A stretch of DNA of 64,000 bases from Candidatus Neoehrlichia procyonis str. RAC413 (GTDB lineage: Bacteria > Pseudomonadota > Alphaproteobacteria > Rickettsiales > Anaplasmataceae), in NCBI RefSeq assembly GCF_000964795.1, contig NZ_LANX01000001.1, positions 868,001 through 932,000 on the forward strand, written 5' to 3'. The position numbers and the translations under genes were made by a program. Below are positions 56,860-64,000 of this stretch, piece by piece; the first letter of the stretch is position 1, and the number at the start of each line of letters is the position of its first letter. The notes under the pieces are model-generated. The model was not told the DNA's origin. It worked only from the letters and a program-made list of their open reading frames with translations, and searched no databases.

Positions 56860-57393
56860 TTATAAATTAATATTGTTTTTAATCATATTAACAATACAAT
56901 CAATAGCTGCACTAGCAGCTTTTGTTTGTATTTTATATCTTGATATTTTTCCAAAATTATATTCTTTTATAATTTCTTTATAATTAGAAGTTATGCAACC
57001 TATATATACTAATCCGACTAATTTATCACTTTGTACAATTTTCATGTTATTTATTTCTTCATATGGACTAGCAAATCCTGTTATAGAAATTGAAATATTT
57101 GCTAAGGGAGAAATATTTAAAGCTTCCATAGCCATTAAACGAGATACTTCTTTGCTAACTGTACCAAATTTACATATAATATCTCTATTTATGTTTAATA
57201 CACTAATTTTAGATTCATTCGAATATGTTACAAAAGAAGCATAAAGAATTTTTGAAGCGCCAGGTATGGAAGAAAAAAGAAATGATAATAAACCACCTGT
57301 ACAAGATTCAGCTAAAACAATTTTTAAATTATTTTTTGATAAATAAGAAATACATCTTCTTGCTTTTTCTATTAAGTACTTATTATTTAACAT
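56860..57393 (-). CDS. pncC: CinA C-terminal domain protein (NMN deamidase PncC)
   Basis: PncC converts nicotinamide mononucleotide to nicotinate mononucleotide, recycling NAD breakdown products. The family motif LAESCTGGLLSFLFSSIPGAS is at residues about 27-48 and contains the active Ser/Thr. VTYSNESKISVL, AMEALNISPLANISISITG (usual G...a.a..v.iTGiAGP) and GLVYIGCI follow. At 177 residues it is the stand-alone domain without the N-terminal part of CinA. It is divergent from thrS with about 85 bases between the starts. Confidence 0.88.
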   Translation of the reverse strand: MLNNKYLIEKARRCISYLSKNNLKIVLAESCTGGLLSFLFSSIPGASKILYASFVTYSNESKISVLNINRDIICKFGTVSKEVSRLMAMEALNISPLANISISITGFASPYEEINNMKIVQSDKLVGLVYIGCITSNYKEIIKEYNFGKISRYKIQTKAASAAIDCIVNMIKNNINL

Positions 57394-57477
57394 GTTAAGT
57401 ATCTGTTAGGAATAGTATATTTGCAATAATAGAAAAATAATACTATTATAACAACAAAGTTATTAAAGTTCATTTAA

Positions 57478-59379
57478 ATGATAACCATTACATCTTCTTT
57501 GTGTAAACAAACATTTAATGTAGGTTCTACGGGATTTGATGTAATTGCATCTTTATTTCCACAAATTAAGGATTCGATAGTTGTTTTAAAAATAAATGAT
57601 GTTCTGTGTGACTTGTCAGTAAAAATATTTAGTAATAGTACTGTTGAGCCAATTACTATAGACAGTGATATTGGAGTAAATATTATACGTAAAGATACAA
57701 TGTATATTATGGCAATGGCTGTTCAAGAAATTTTTCATAATGCTAAATTAGGTACAGGATCAATAACTAAAGATGGTTTTTACTATGATTTTGCTATAGA
57801 TCATGCTTTTTCTACCGAAGATATTAAGCTCATAGAGAAAAAGATGCTAGAAATCATAAGTCATAAAGGGAAGTTTATACGTAGAGTATGGAAAAAACAA
57901 GAAGCTATAGACTTTTTTCTTAGCATAAAGGAGAGTTATAAAGTTGAGATAGTGCGTAGTGAATTAGAAAATCAGGATATTACTGTATATCAACAAGGTA
58001 ATTTTGTAGATATTTGTAGTGGTCCACACTCTCCTTCTACACAATCAATAAAAGCCTTTAAATTAATGAAGATTTCTGGAGTTTATTGGAAAGGTGATTC
58101 AAATAACCCTATGTTTCAACGTATATATGGTACAGCATGGTCTAAATCTCAAGATTTAAAATCATATTTAATATATCTTGAAGAAGTAGAAAAAAGAGAC
58201 CATAGAAAAATAGCAAAGGAATTGGATTTATTTCACATACAAGGTGAAGCTGTAGGGCAAATATTTTGGCATAATAAAGGATGGACAATATATCGTATAA
58301 TAGAAGATTATATAAGAAAAAAGCTAAAAAATAATGGATATATTGAGGTAAAAACTCCAATGTTAATAAACAGAGAATTATGGGAAAAATCTGGACATTG
58401 GGATAAGTTTCGTGAAAATATGTTTTTAAGTAAAATAGATGAAAATGAATTGTCAATAAAGCCAATGAATTGTCCATGTCATGTACAAATTTTTAATTCT
58501 AAAATTCAAAGTTATCGTGACTTGCCTATACGTATGGCAGAATTTGGTACATGCCATAGGTATGAATCGTCAGGATCTTTACATGGATTAATGAGGGTAC
58601 GGGGATTTACTCAAGATGATGCTCATATTTTTTGTACAGAAGATCAAATTACTTTAGAAACTTTAAATTTCTGTAATTTACTACAAGAAGTGTATAAAGA
58701 TTTTGGTTTTTATGATATAAAGGTAAAATTTTCAGATCGTCCAAATAAAAAAATAGGTAGTGATGAAATATGGGATAAAGCTGAAAAATCATTAAAGGAT
58801 TCTATTAAATCTGCAAATTTAAGTTATACATTAAATCCAGGAGAAGGAGCATTTTATGGACCAAAAATAGAATTTATATTGAAAGATGCTATAGGTAGAG
58901 AATGGCAATGTGGAACTTTACAATTAGATTTTGTTTTACCAAGTCGTTTGAACGCTGTTTATACAGGAAGAGATGGAGAAAAACATCATCCTGTAATGAT
59001 TCATAGAGCTATTTTAGGAACATTTGAGAGATTTATAGGTATTTTAATAGAACATTATGCAGGAAAGTTTCCTGTATGGCTTTCTCCTGTACAGCTAGTT
59101 ATATTAACAATTACTAATGATTCAGAAAATTATGCTCAGCAACTAAAGTTAAAAGCTGAACAACATAATATAAGAGTTGAAGTTAATACAACAAATGAAA
59201 ATATTAATTATAAAGTACGCTATTATTCTTCTAAAAAAGTACCAATTATGTGGATAGTAGGTAAAAGTGAGGTTGAACAAAATTCTGTTTCTATAAGATA
59301 TTTAGGTTCTTCTAATCAACATACTGTATCTATTGATAAAGCATTGAAAACATTGTTAAGTTATGCTAGCATCTCATAA
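57478..59379 (+). CDS. thrS: Threonyl-tRNA synthetase with altered editing site
   Basis: Charges threonine to tRNA-Thr. The order is TGS domain (about 1-60), N2 editing domain (about 65-225), class II catalytic core and anticodon-binding domain (about 535-633). Catalytic motifs are intact: [12 protein letters not shown] (zinc Cys), [37 protein letters not shown] and [14 protein letters not shown]. In the editing domain, the HxxxH pair (His73/His77 in E. coli) is replaced by Lys72 and Tyr76 ([13 protein letters not shown]), while the second pair CSGPH is kept. Correction of Ser-tRNA-Thr may therefore be weakened. Length 633. infC follows after 21 bases, the common thrS-infC order. Confidence 0.95.
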   Translation: MITITSSLCKQTFNVGSTGFDVIASLFPQIKDSIVVLKINDVLCDLSVKIFSNSTVEPITIDSDIGVNIIRKDTMYIMAMAVQEIFHNAKLGTGSITKDGFYYDFAIDHAFSTEDIKLIEKKMLEIISHKGKFIRRVWKKQEAIDFFLSIKESYKVEIVRSELENQDITVYQQGNFVDICSGPHSPSTQSIKAFKLMKISGVYWKGDSNNPMFQRIYGTAWSKSQDLKSYLIYLEEVEKRDHRKIAKELDLFHIQGEAVGQIFWHNKGWTIYRIIEDYIRKKLKNNGYIEVKTPMLINRELWEKSGHWDKFRENMFLSKIDENELSIKPMNCPCHVQIFNSKIQSYRDLPIRMAEFGTCHRYESSGSLHGLMRVRGFTQDDAHIFCTEDQITLETLNFCNLLQEVYKDFGFYDIKVKFSDRPNKKIGSDEIWDKAEKSLKDSIKSANLSYTLNPGEGAFYGPKIEFILKDAIGREWQCGTLQLDFVLPSRLNAVYTGRDGEKHHPVMIHRAILGTFERFIGILIEHYAGKFPVWLSPVQLVILTITNDSENYAQQLKLKAEQHNIRVEVNTTNENINYKVRYYSSKKVPIMWIVGKSEVEQNSVSIRYLGSSNQHTVSIDKALKTLLSYASIS

Positions 59380-59400
59380 TTATTGTATTTAGGTTAAAAT

Positions 59401-59922
59401 TTGAAAACGAATAAATTTTCTCAAAAAAATAAAATTAATGATCTTATTACTGCTAAAAAGGTAAAGCTTGTTGATACAAATGGTGTTATGATAGGAATTG
59501 TTGATATAGAGGATGCACTATCTAGAGCAAAGCTTGCTAATTTAGATTTAGTAGAAATAGTTTCAGATGATGAGTTTCCTCTATGTAAAATATTTGACTA
59601 TAGTAAGCATAGATATAGTAATAAGAAGAAAATCAATGATTCAAAGAAAAAGCAAAAAATTATCTCTATTAAAGAGCTTAAATTCAGGTTGAATATCGGA
59701 GATAATGATTACAATATTAAATTAGGAAATTTAAGAAATTTTATCGAAAAAGGAAACAAAGTTAAGATATCCTTAAGGTTTATTGGTAGGGAAATTTTGC
59801 ATCCAGAAGTAGGAATGAATGTTTTAGAGCGTTTAATTTCAGATACCCAAGATATTGCAAAGCCAGAAGTTCTTCCAAAAAAAGAAGGCAATGTTTTAAG
59901 TATGGTATTATGTGCAAAATAG
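59401..59922 (+). CDS. infC: Translation initiation factor IF-3
   Basis: IF-3 binds the 30S subunit and checks the initiator tRNA and start codon. The sequence has KINDLITAKKVKLVDTNGVMIGIV (N-terminal domain) in two pieces, with the linker rich in Lys. The C-terminal domain has IKELKFRLNIGDNDYNIKL, VKISLRFIGREILHPEVGM and LPKKEGNVLSMVL. Length 173. The start is the rare TTG at 59401 with AGG seven bases upstream. In many bacteria infC uses a rare start (AUU in E. coli), which lets IF-3 limit its own synthesis; the TTG here fits that theme. It converges on tsaE with a gap of two bases. Confidence 0.95.
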   Translation: MKTNKFSQKNKINDLITAKKVKLVDTNGVMIGIVDIEDALSRAKLANLDLVEIVSDDEFPLCKIFDYSKHRYSNKKKINDSKKKQKIISIKELKFRLNIGDNDYNIKLGNLRNFIEKGNKVKISLRFIGREILHPEVGMNVLERLISDTQDIAKPEVLPKKEGNVLSMVLCAK

Positions 59923-59924
59923 CT

Positions 59925-60389
59925 TTATGTTATTAACTTATTATACCAGCTTTTATTACATTTTATTATTATGTTGCGTGTATTGTTCTTTTTAGAGTAT
60001 TGTAAATTAATACACAAGCTAAAATTTATTATGTTTTGAACTAATTCTGGCCACTCAATAATACCAACATTATCTGTAACCATGTCTAAAAATCCAATTT
60101 CATATACTTCGTTAATAGACTTTAGTCTGTAGAAGTCTGCATGGTATATAATAAATTTACTACATTGGTATTCATTTATTAAACTAAAAGTAGGACTGCA
60201 AACATCTTCATTTGGCAAGAAAGTGTTAATTATAAATCTAGAAATTACTGTCTTACCTACTCCTAGCTCACCAGTTAAAGATAATGAATCCCCTTTTTCT
60301 AAATTTACAGCAATTTTACTGGCTAATACTGAAACAAACTTTAAATTTACAGAATTATAAGTTAAATTTATCTTTTCTTCTTCTTTCAA
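59925..60389 (-). CDS. tsaE: tRNA threonylcarbamoyladenosine synthesis ATPase TsaE
   Basis: TsaE is the ATPase of the TsaBDE complex that makes t6A37 in ANN-reading tRNAs. The Walker A motif is GELGVGKTVISRFI (about residues 38-51). Also present are SPTFSLINEY, IYHADFYRL and IGIIEWPE, read as NVGIIEWPELV, where the Glu-Trp-Pro-Glu signature is exact. Length 154. The start is TTG at 60389, five bases after the stop codon of the Bax-inhibitor-like gene, so both are likely in one operon. Confidence 0.93.
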   Translation of the reverse strand: MKEEEKINLTYNSVNLKFVSVLASKIAVNLEKGDSLSLTGELGVGKTVISRFIINTFLPNEDVCSPTFSLINEYQCSKFIIYHADFYRLKSINEVYEIGFLDMVTDNVGIIEWPELVQNIINFSLCINLQYSKKNNTRNIIIKCNKSWYNKLIT

Positions 60390-60394
60390 AACTT

Positions 60395-61099
60395 TTATTT
60401 ACGATCCCCTAACAAGTGAAGCAAATTAAGAAATATATTTACATAATTAAAATATAAACTGGTTGCTCCCATAATAGCCATTTTATTAACAGTAATGTCC
60501 GATCCATCATTAAATTTGTAATACATATCCTTTATTCTTTGAGCATCGTAAGCTGTCATAGCTGTGAATACAATTACAGCAACTATAGAAATAGCAAATT
60601 GAAGAGGCTGACTACCTAAAAATATATTAACTAAAGAAGCTATTACTAGGCCAACTACACCCATCATTAGAAATGTACTGAATTGTGATAAATCCTTTTT
60701 TGTTACATTACCATACCATGCCATTATACCAAACATAGAAGAAGAAATAAAAAATACTTTAGCTATACTTTCAGCAGTGTATATCATAAATATATATGAT
60801 ATGGATACTCCTATCAGTGCTGAAAAACTAAAAAATATCACTATTACAGACTGAAAACTAAGGGTATTTAACTTATATGACATAAAAAACACTAAAACAA
60901 TAGGTGCTATCATAACAACCCAATGTAATGGTGTGTTATATACCATCATCATCAGAGAATTAGAAGATGAAAATATAAGAGCAACAACTCCTGTTAGTCC
61001 TAATGCCATGGCCATATAATTATAAATTTTAATTAAATAATTTCTAAGCCCAGTACAATAATACGTATTTTTAAATTGTACACTATAGTTATTGTTCAT
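60395..61099 (-). CDS. Bax inhibitor-1/YccA family membrane protein
   Basis: An integral inner-membrane protein with seven hydrophobic helices over 234 residues. The conserved N-terminal segment is FKNTYYCTGLRNYLIKIYNYMAMALGLTG, in two stretches. Further on come MAWYGNVTKKDLSQFSTFLMMGVVGLVIASLVN (typical of YccA/YbhL), FTAMTAYDAQRIKDMY and ATSLYFNYVNIFLNLLHLLG, all family marks. Bacterial members are linked to calcium leak and to control of membrane proteases such as FtsH; the role here is not known. tsaE follows on the same strand. Confidence 0.92.
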   Translation of the reverse strand: MNNNYSVQFKNTYYCTGLRNYLIKIYNYMAMALGLTGVVALIFSSSNSLMMMVYNTPLHWVVMIAPIVLVFFMSYKLNTLSFQSVIVIFFSFSALIGVSISYIFMIYTAESIAKVFFISSSMFGIMAWYGNVTKKDLSQFSTFLMMGVVGLVIASLVNIFLGSQPLQFAISIVAVIVFTAMTAYDAQRIKDMYYKFNDGSDITVNKMAIMGATSLYFNYVNIFLNLLHLLGDRK

Positions 61100-62041
61100 A
61101 AAAGTTTAGACCCTTAAATTTTAAACTATACATTTTAACACTAAATAAGCAAAAATTCAACACTAAAAATTAAAAAGTTATAAATCAAAACATAACTATT
61201 ATTATGGTGATTTAATATTAAATTGTATATTTGTTGTTCTATAACATATGCCTATATACTAACAATAAATAAAGGTGATTTTTATCTTTTATATTAGTAC
61301 TAAACTTTTTGTACTTATTAACTTATCCATTAATTCTTACAATTTTTTGCAATACTAAATTTAGAGGTAATAGAACATACTTTATGTAAAAAGTAAAAAT
61401 TAACAATGTAATAGATATGCTTATACGAAGAAGATTAACAACTATACATTAGTATAATGAAAGTTAACAAAGGTTTTTATTAAAATGTGTAGGTGTGAGT
61501 TCTTTATGTTTTTATGAATATGAATTAGGTAAATCTTTATTATTAGTTTTTATATTATTTTTTAGAAAATCATATAATAAAATATTAAACCTATTTTAAA
61601 AATTTCTACTATAATATATGTTAATGGTACCTGAATCATAGCAATGCTATTAAAGGACAATTATCACATTTTTAGGATTTTTATGCATGCAAAAATTTTG
61701 TAAAACTCTTCTTTATTTATATATTTTGTACAATTAATTTTTTTGATATATATTAATCCTGGATCACTTAATTGGTATTAATAACACACTAATAGTTGTT
61801 ACTAGTTTAGGGAAAAAATTACTGCTTGTTTAACATTTTTATATAAATAAAAAGGATTTAATATTTACATTTACATAAAATAACTATAAAGCTAGTCCCC
61901 AATTTTATATACGAAAGCATCTTACTGATAAAAAATGTAATAGCATTAAAAACGCTTAAATTGTATGGTAAGGAATAGAAAAAAGTTTTTCTAATTTATT
62001 TGATAGCAAAATATAGTAGTTTTAAATTTTTATAATGCTAA
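61100..62041. other. Long AT-rich spacer, no gene seen
   Basis: Together with the flanking bases this forms the longest gene-free stretch in the window. No open frame above 40 codons with a credible start was seen and no RNA gene recognised. It leads into the broken frame at 62042. Confidence 0.45.
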
Positions 62042-62237
62042 AAATTAATAGAAGCTGTATGTATAGCATCTGCAATTGCAACTATTGTTCTAAAAGATTT
62101 ATTTATAGTCAAAATGACAGTAGGAGATGATAAAGGTAACTTAATAGAAAGACATGTATGAGTACACATTCAATTGTAGTACTGATCAGTCTGTTATAGA
62201 TGTAGATAAATATTTTTTTGCTCGTATATATTTGTGA
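62042..62237 (+). pseudogene. Possible frameshifted gene fragment
   Basis: One frame reads KLIEAVCIASAIATIVLKDL and on to GDDKGNLIERHV before a TGA. A second frame, overlapping the end of the first, continues MYEYTFNCSTDQSVIDVDKY and FFARIYL before a TGA at 62235. Put together they read like about 63 residues of a single protein with one hydrophobic helix, broken by a +/-1 shift at about 62155. There is no start codon at the left end. I do not recognise the protein. It may be a chance reading of AT-rich DNA. Confidence 0.25.
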
Positions 62238-62569
62238 TGATAATTTGCACAGTATATATTTAGGAATACTAAATATGATTAAAAGTAACTTTGCATGTAT
62301 ATTGCTTAACAGCTACTTATTTAGCATTATTACTTCAAGTATACTAATGGTGTTATTATAGTTGTATATTTTACATATAATGCAAATAAATAAGTGTAAG
62401 CTTTATAAAGTACATTACAGTAAAATTTATCTTACACCGTTAATAACGTACCTATAACTATTTTTGACAAAAAAATTATTGCATCAATAATCGCTTTAAA
62501 TAATAACGATAATATTTTTCATAATTTTATTACTAAACTCAAAACTGAAATACAAGTTGCCTTATATTG
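62238..62569. other. AT-rich spacer downstream of gap
   Basis: Nothing recognised between the broken frame and the gap stop codon. Confidence 0.45.
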
Positions 62570-63580
62570 TTATGTTAGATATTTTTTTAAGAAAATTGTT
62601 AAATTTAATAATCTAACAGCAAATGCCCATTCATTGTCATACCATGCTGATATATAACATAGATTATTATCAGTTACACATGTCTCTGATAAATCTACTA
62701 TTGCGCTATAAGTCGTATGAGTAAAATCTATGGAAACTAATTTTTCATTAGTAAATGATATAATTTCAGAATTTATAGATTTATTTTTTATAATATTATT
62801 GATTTCATTTTTGTTAGTTTCTTTTACAGTATTAAATACTATATTGGCCATAGATACATTAGGAGTTGGAACTCTTATAGCAGTCCCGTTTAATTTTCCT
62901 TTAAGATGAGGAATTACTAATTCTATAGTTTTTGTTGCTCCAGTGGTTGTAGGAATTATTGACATCATACATGCTCTAGCTCTTCTAATGTCTTTATGAT
63001 TATTATCAACTAAATTTTGATCATTTGTATATGAGTGTATTGTAGTAATAAATCCGTTTTTTATTCCTACATTATTATCCATTAATTTAATAATAGGTGC
63101 TATACAATTTGTTGTACATGATCCTGCAGAGATTATATTATGATTCTTTTCTAGAATATTATTATTTATTCCATAAATGATAGTACAATCAGGATTTAAA
63201 ACAGGAGCTGAAACTATAACTTTTTGAACTGTAGATCCAAGATGTTTCTGGGATAGTTCCTTTGTATTAAATTTTCCTGTACATTCTAATACGACTTCAA
63301 CACCATGTTCTTGCCAAGGTATATTAGCTGGATCTTTTTCTGAAAATAATGAAATAACATTATCACATATTTTAATTTCTTTAGAACTGCAGTTTACATT
63401 ATATCTAAATTTTCCATGAACAGAATCATATTGTATTAAATGTCTATGAATATCTATGCTAGTTGAGCCGTTAATAGCTACTAATTCTACTTGATCATTA
63501 AAATTTAATTCATAAATTGCTCTTAATACACATCTTCCTATTCTTCCCAATCCGTTTATTCCAATTTTAATTTTTTTCAC
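62570..63580 (-). CDS. gap: Glyceraldehyde-3-phosphate dehydrogenase
   Basis: Oxidatively phosphorylates glyceraldehyde 3-phosphate, or runs in reverse in gluconeogenesis. The nucleotide site is INGLGRIGRCVLRA; the catalytic Cys is in SAGSCTTNCIAP, with an extra Gly compared with the usual S-A-S-C. The His region is TTIHSYTNDQNLVD, and TTGATKTIELVIPHLKGKLNGTAIRVPTPNVS follows in parts. The C-terminus has WYDNEWAFAVR. Length 336. The VAINGSTSIDIHRHLIQYDSVHG segment has no acidic residue at the end of beta 2, so NADP use is possible. It is a single gene. Confidence 0.95.
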   Translation of the reverse strand: MKKIKIGINGLGRIGRCVLRAIYELNFNDQVELVAINGSTSIDIHRHLIQYDSVHGKFRYNVNCSSKEIKICDNVISLFSEKDPANIPWQEHGVEVVLECTGKFNTKELSQKHLGSTVQKVIVSAPVLNPDCTIIYGINNNILEKNHNIISAGSCTTNCIAPIIKLMDNNVGIKNGFITTIHSYTNDQNLVDNNHKDIRRARACMMSIIPTTTGATKTIELVIPHLKGKLNGTAIRVPTPNVSMANIVFNTVKETNKNEINNIIKNKSINSEIISFTNEKLVSIDFTHTTYSAIVDLSETCVTDNNLCYISAWYDNEWAFAVRLLNLTIFLKKYLT

Positions 63581-63874
63581 ATTTTACCTTATTTTAACAT
63601 ATTAGCATTACAATATCACCAAGAGCTTTTATTATAAAAACAAAAAACAATATCTATCAAGAATAAAAATTTATTGATATTGTACAATAATTGTTAGTTT
63701 TTAGTTTATGAATGCACATAAATTAATGTTTTTGTAAGTATGACAGGTATTAATTACTTGGATAATAAGTAAAACAATTTATAATAATTTCTCTTTATTT
63801 TTACTTTAAGAAAAGAAAACTTTATTATTTATGTAGATCAATTATTGATAAACTATAAAGGTGTTCTTAATATT

Positions 63875-64000
63875 ATGTCACATGCAGTACAAATATCAGC
63901 AATTTATAAAGATAATATAAATCGCTACTTTAGTATTAAAAAAAATGACTATGTAAAAATATTTTATAATAAATCAAAAAATCAAGATTTAGTTTTATGC
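63875..64000 (+). CDS. Start of an unidentified gene, cut by the window edge
   Basis: An ATG at 63875 opens a frame that stays open for all 42 codons to the end of the window. The visible part starts SHAVQISAIYKDNINRYFS and continues with Lys/Asn/Tyr-rich text. No signal peptide, membrane helix or motif is visible, and I do not recognise it. The start has no strong ribosome binding site. An open frame of 42 codons in DNA this rich in TAA/TAG is mildly supportive of a real gene. Confidence 0.4.
   Translation, partial: MSHAVQISAIYKDNINRYFSIKKNDYVKIFYNKSKNQDLVLC

Noticed and set aside
1-64000. CRISPR arrays, insertion sequences, rRNA, tmRNA, RNase P RNA and SRP RNA
   Set aside because: I looked for regular spacer-repeat arrays, transposase motifs and the conserved cores of these RNAs and saw none; a covariance-model search would be needed to be sure.

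Overview
The window looks like chromosome of an obligate intracellular Anaplasmataceae bacterium, most likely an Ehrlichia. The DNA is very AT-rich with long gene-poor spacers. A ribA-virB8-virB9-virB10-virB11-virD4 type IV secretion block lies beside a large acidic tandem-repeat protein (TRP), which is where E. chaffeensis carries TRP120. The hemE / CBS-domain-protein junction carries DnaA boxes, matching the origin position described for Wolbachia and its relatives. The TRP repeat differs from the E. chaffeensis TRP120 and E. canis TRP140 repeats I know, so another species (perhaps E. ruminantium-like) is my guess; a 16S or whole-genome comparison would settle it.

Layout. 1-9.7 kb: polA (cut by the window edge), a small Asn/Ser-rich protein, an unannotated 37-residue membrane protein, argF-recF, def-udg, plsC, rpsT, mlaC, a zinc exporter and tRNA-Val. 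9.7-23.6 kb: ccmB, dksA, an NDUFA9-like reductase, recG, coaC, dapD-mnmE, a zinc-ribbon protein with xseA, and pgk. 23.6-29.3 kb: lineage-specific hypothetical genes, dapF and a TPR-methyltransferase. 29.3-36.6 kb: tRNA-Leu, ribA and the T4SS genes. 36.6-42.4 kb: an unusual ilvC, the TRP gene, fdxA and nadA, with a stranded TRP repeat beyond nadA. 42.5-44.4 kb: HK97-type portal and prohead protease, a phage or gene-transfer-agent remnant. 44.4-48.1 kb: tlyC-like gene, predicted oriC, hemE, coxC-ruvC. 48.2-64 kb: plsY, nadC, glyQ-glyS-dnaJ, tRNA-Gln with a membrane protein, rimM-trmD-rplS, pncC, thrS-infC, a Bax-inhibitor-1 protein with tsaE, gap, and the first codons of one more gene.

The genes supply cofactors (NAD: nadA/nadC/pncC; riboflavin: ribA; CoA: coaC; heme: hemE), lysine/DAP and arginine steps, lower glycolytic enzymes (pgk, gap), phospholipid synthesis (plsC, plsY, mlaC), respiration (coxC, ccmB, fdxA), DNA repair and translation. 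Host interaction is represented by the T4SS, the TRP and several lineage-specific membrane or low-complexity proteins.

Most notable: (1) a ketol-acid reductoisomerase homologue that has lost two of its four Mg ligands; (2) a ThrRS whose editing-site His pair is gone; (3) a mosaic TRP array plus a decayed orphan repeat 1.8 kb away; (4) all three tRNAs sit 18-28 nt upstream of a protein gene, one of them at the head of the ribA-T4SS block; (5) a membrane protein after tRNA-Gln with a VirD4-like N-terminus and a duplicated C-terminal motif; (6) several decayed gene copies in spacers. I saw no rRNA, insertion sequence, CRISPR array or convincing Rho-independent terminator.
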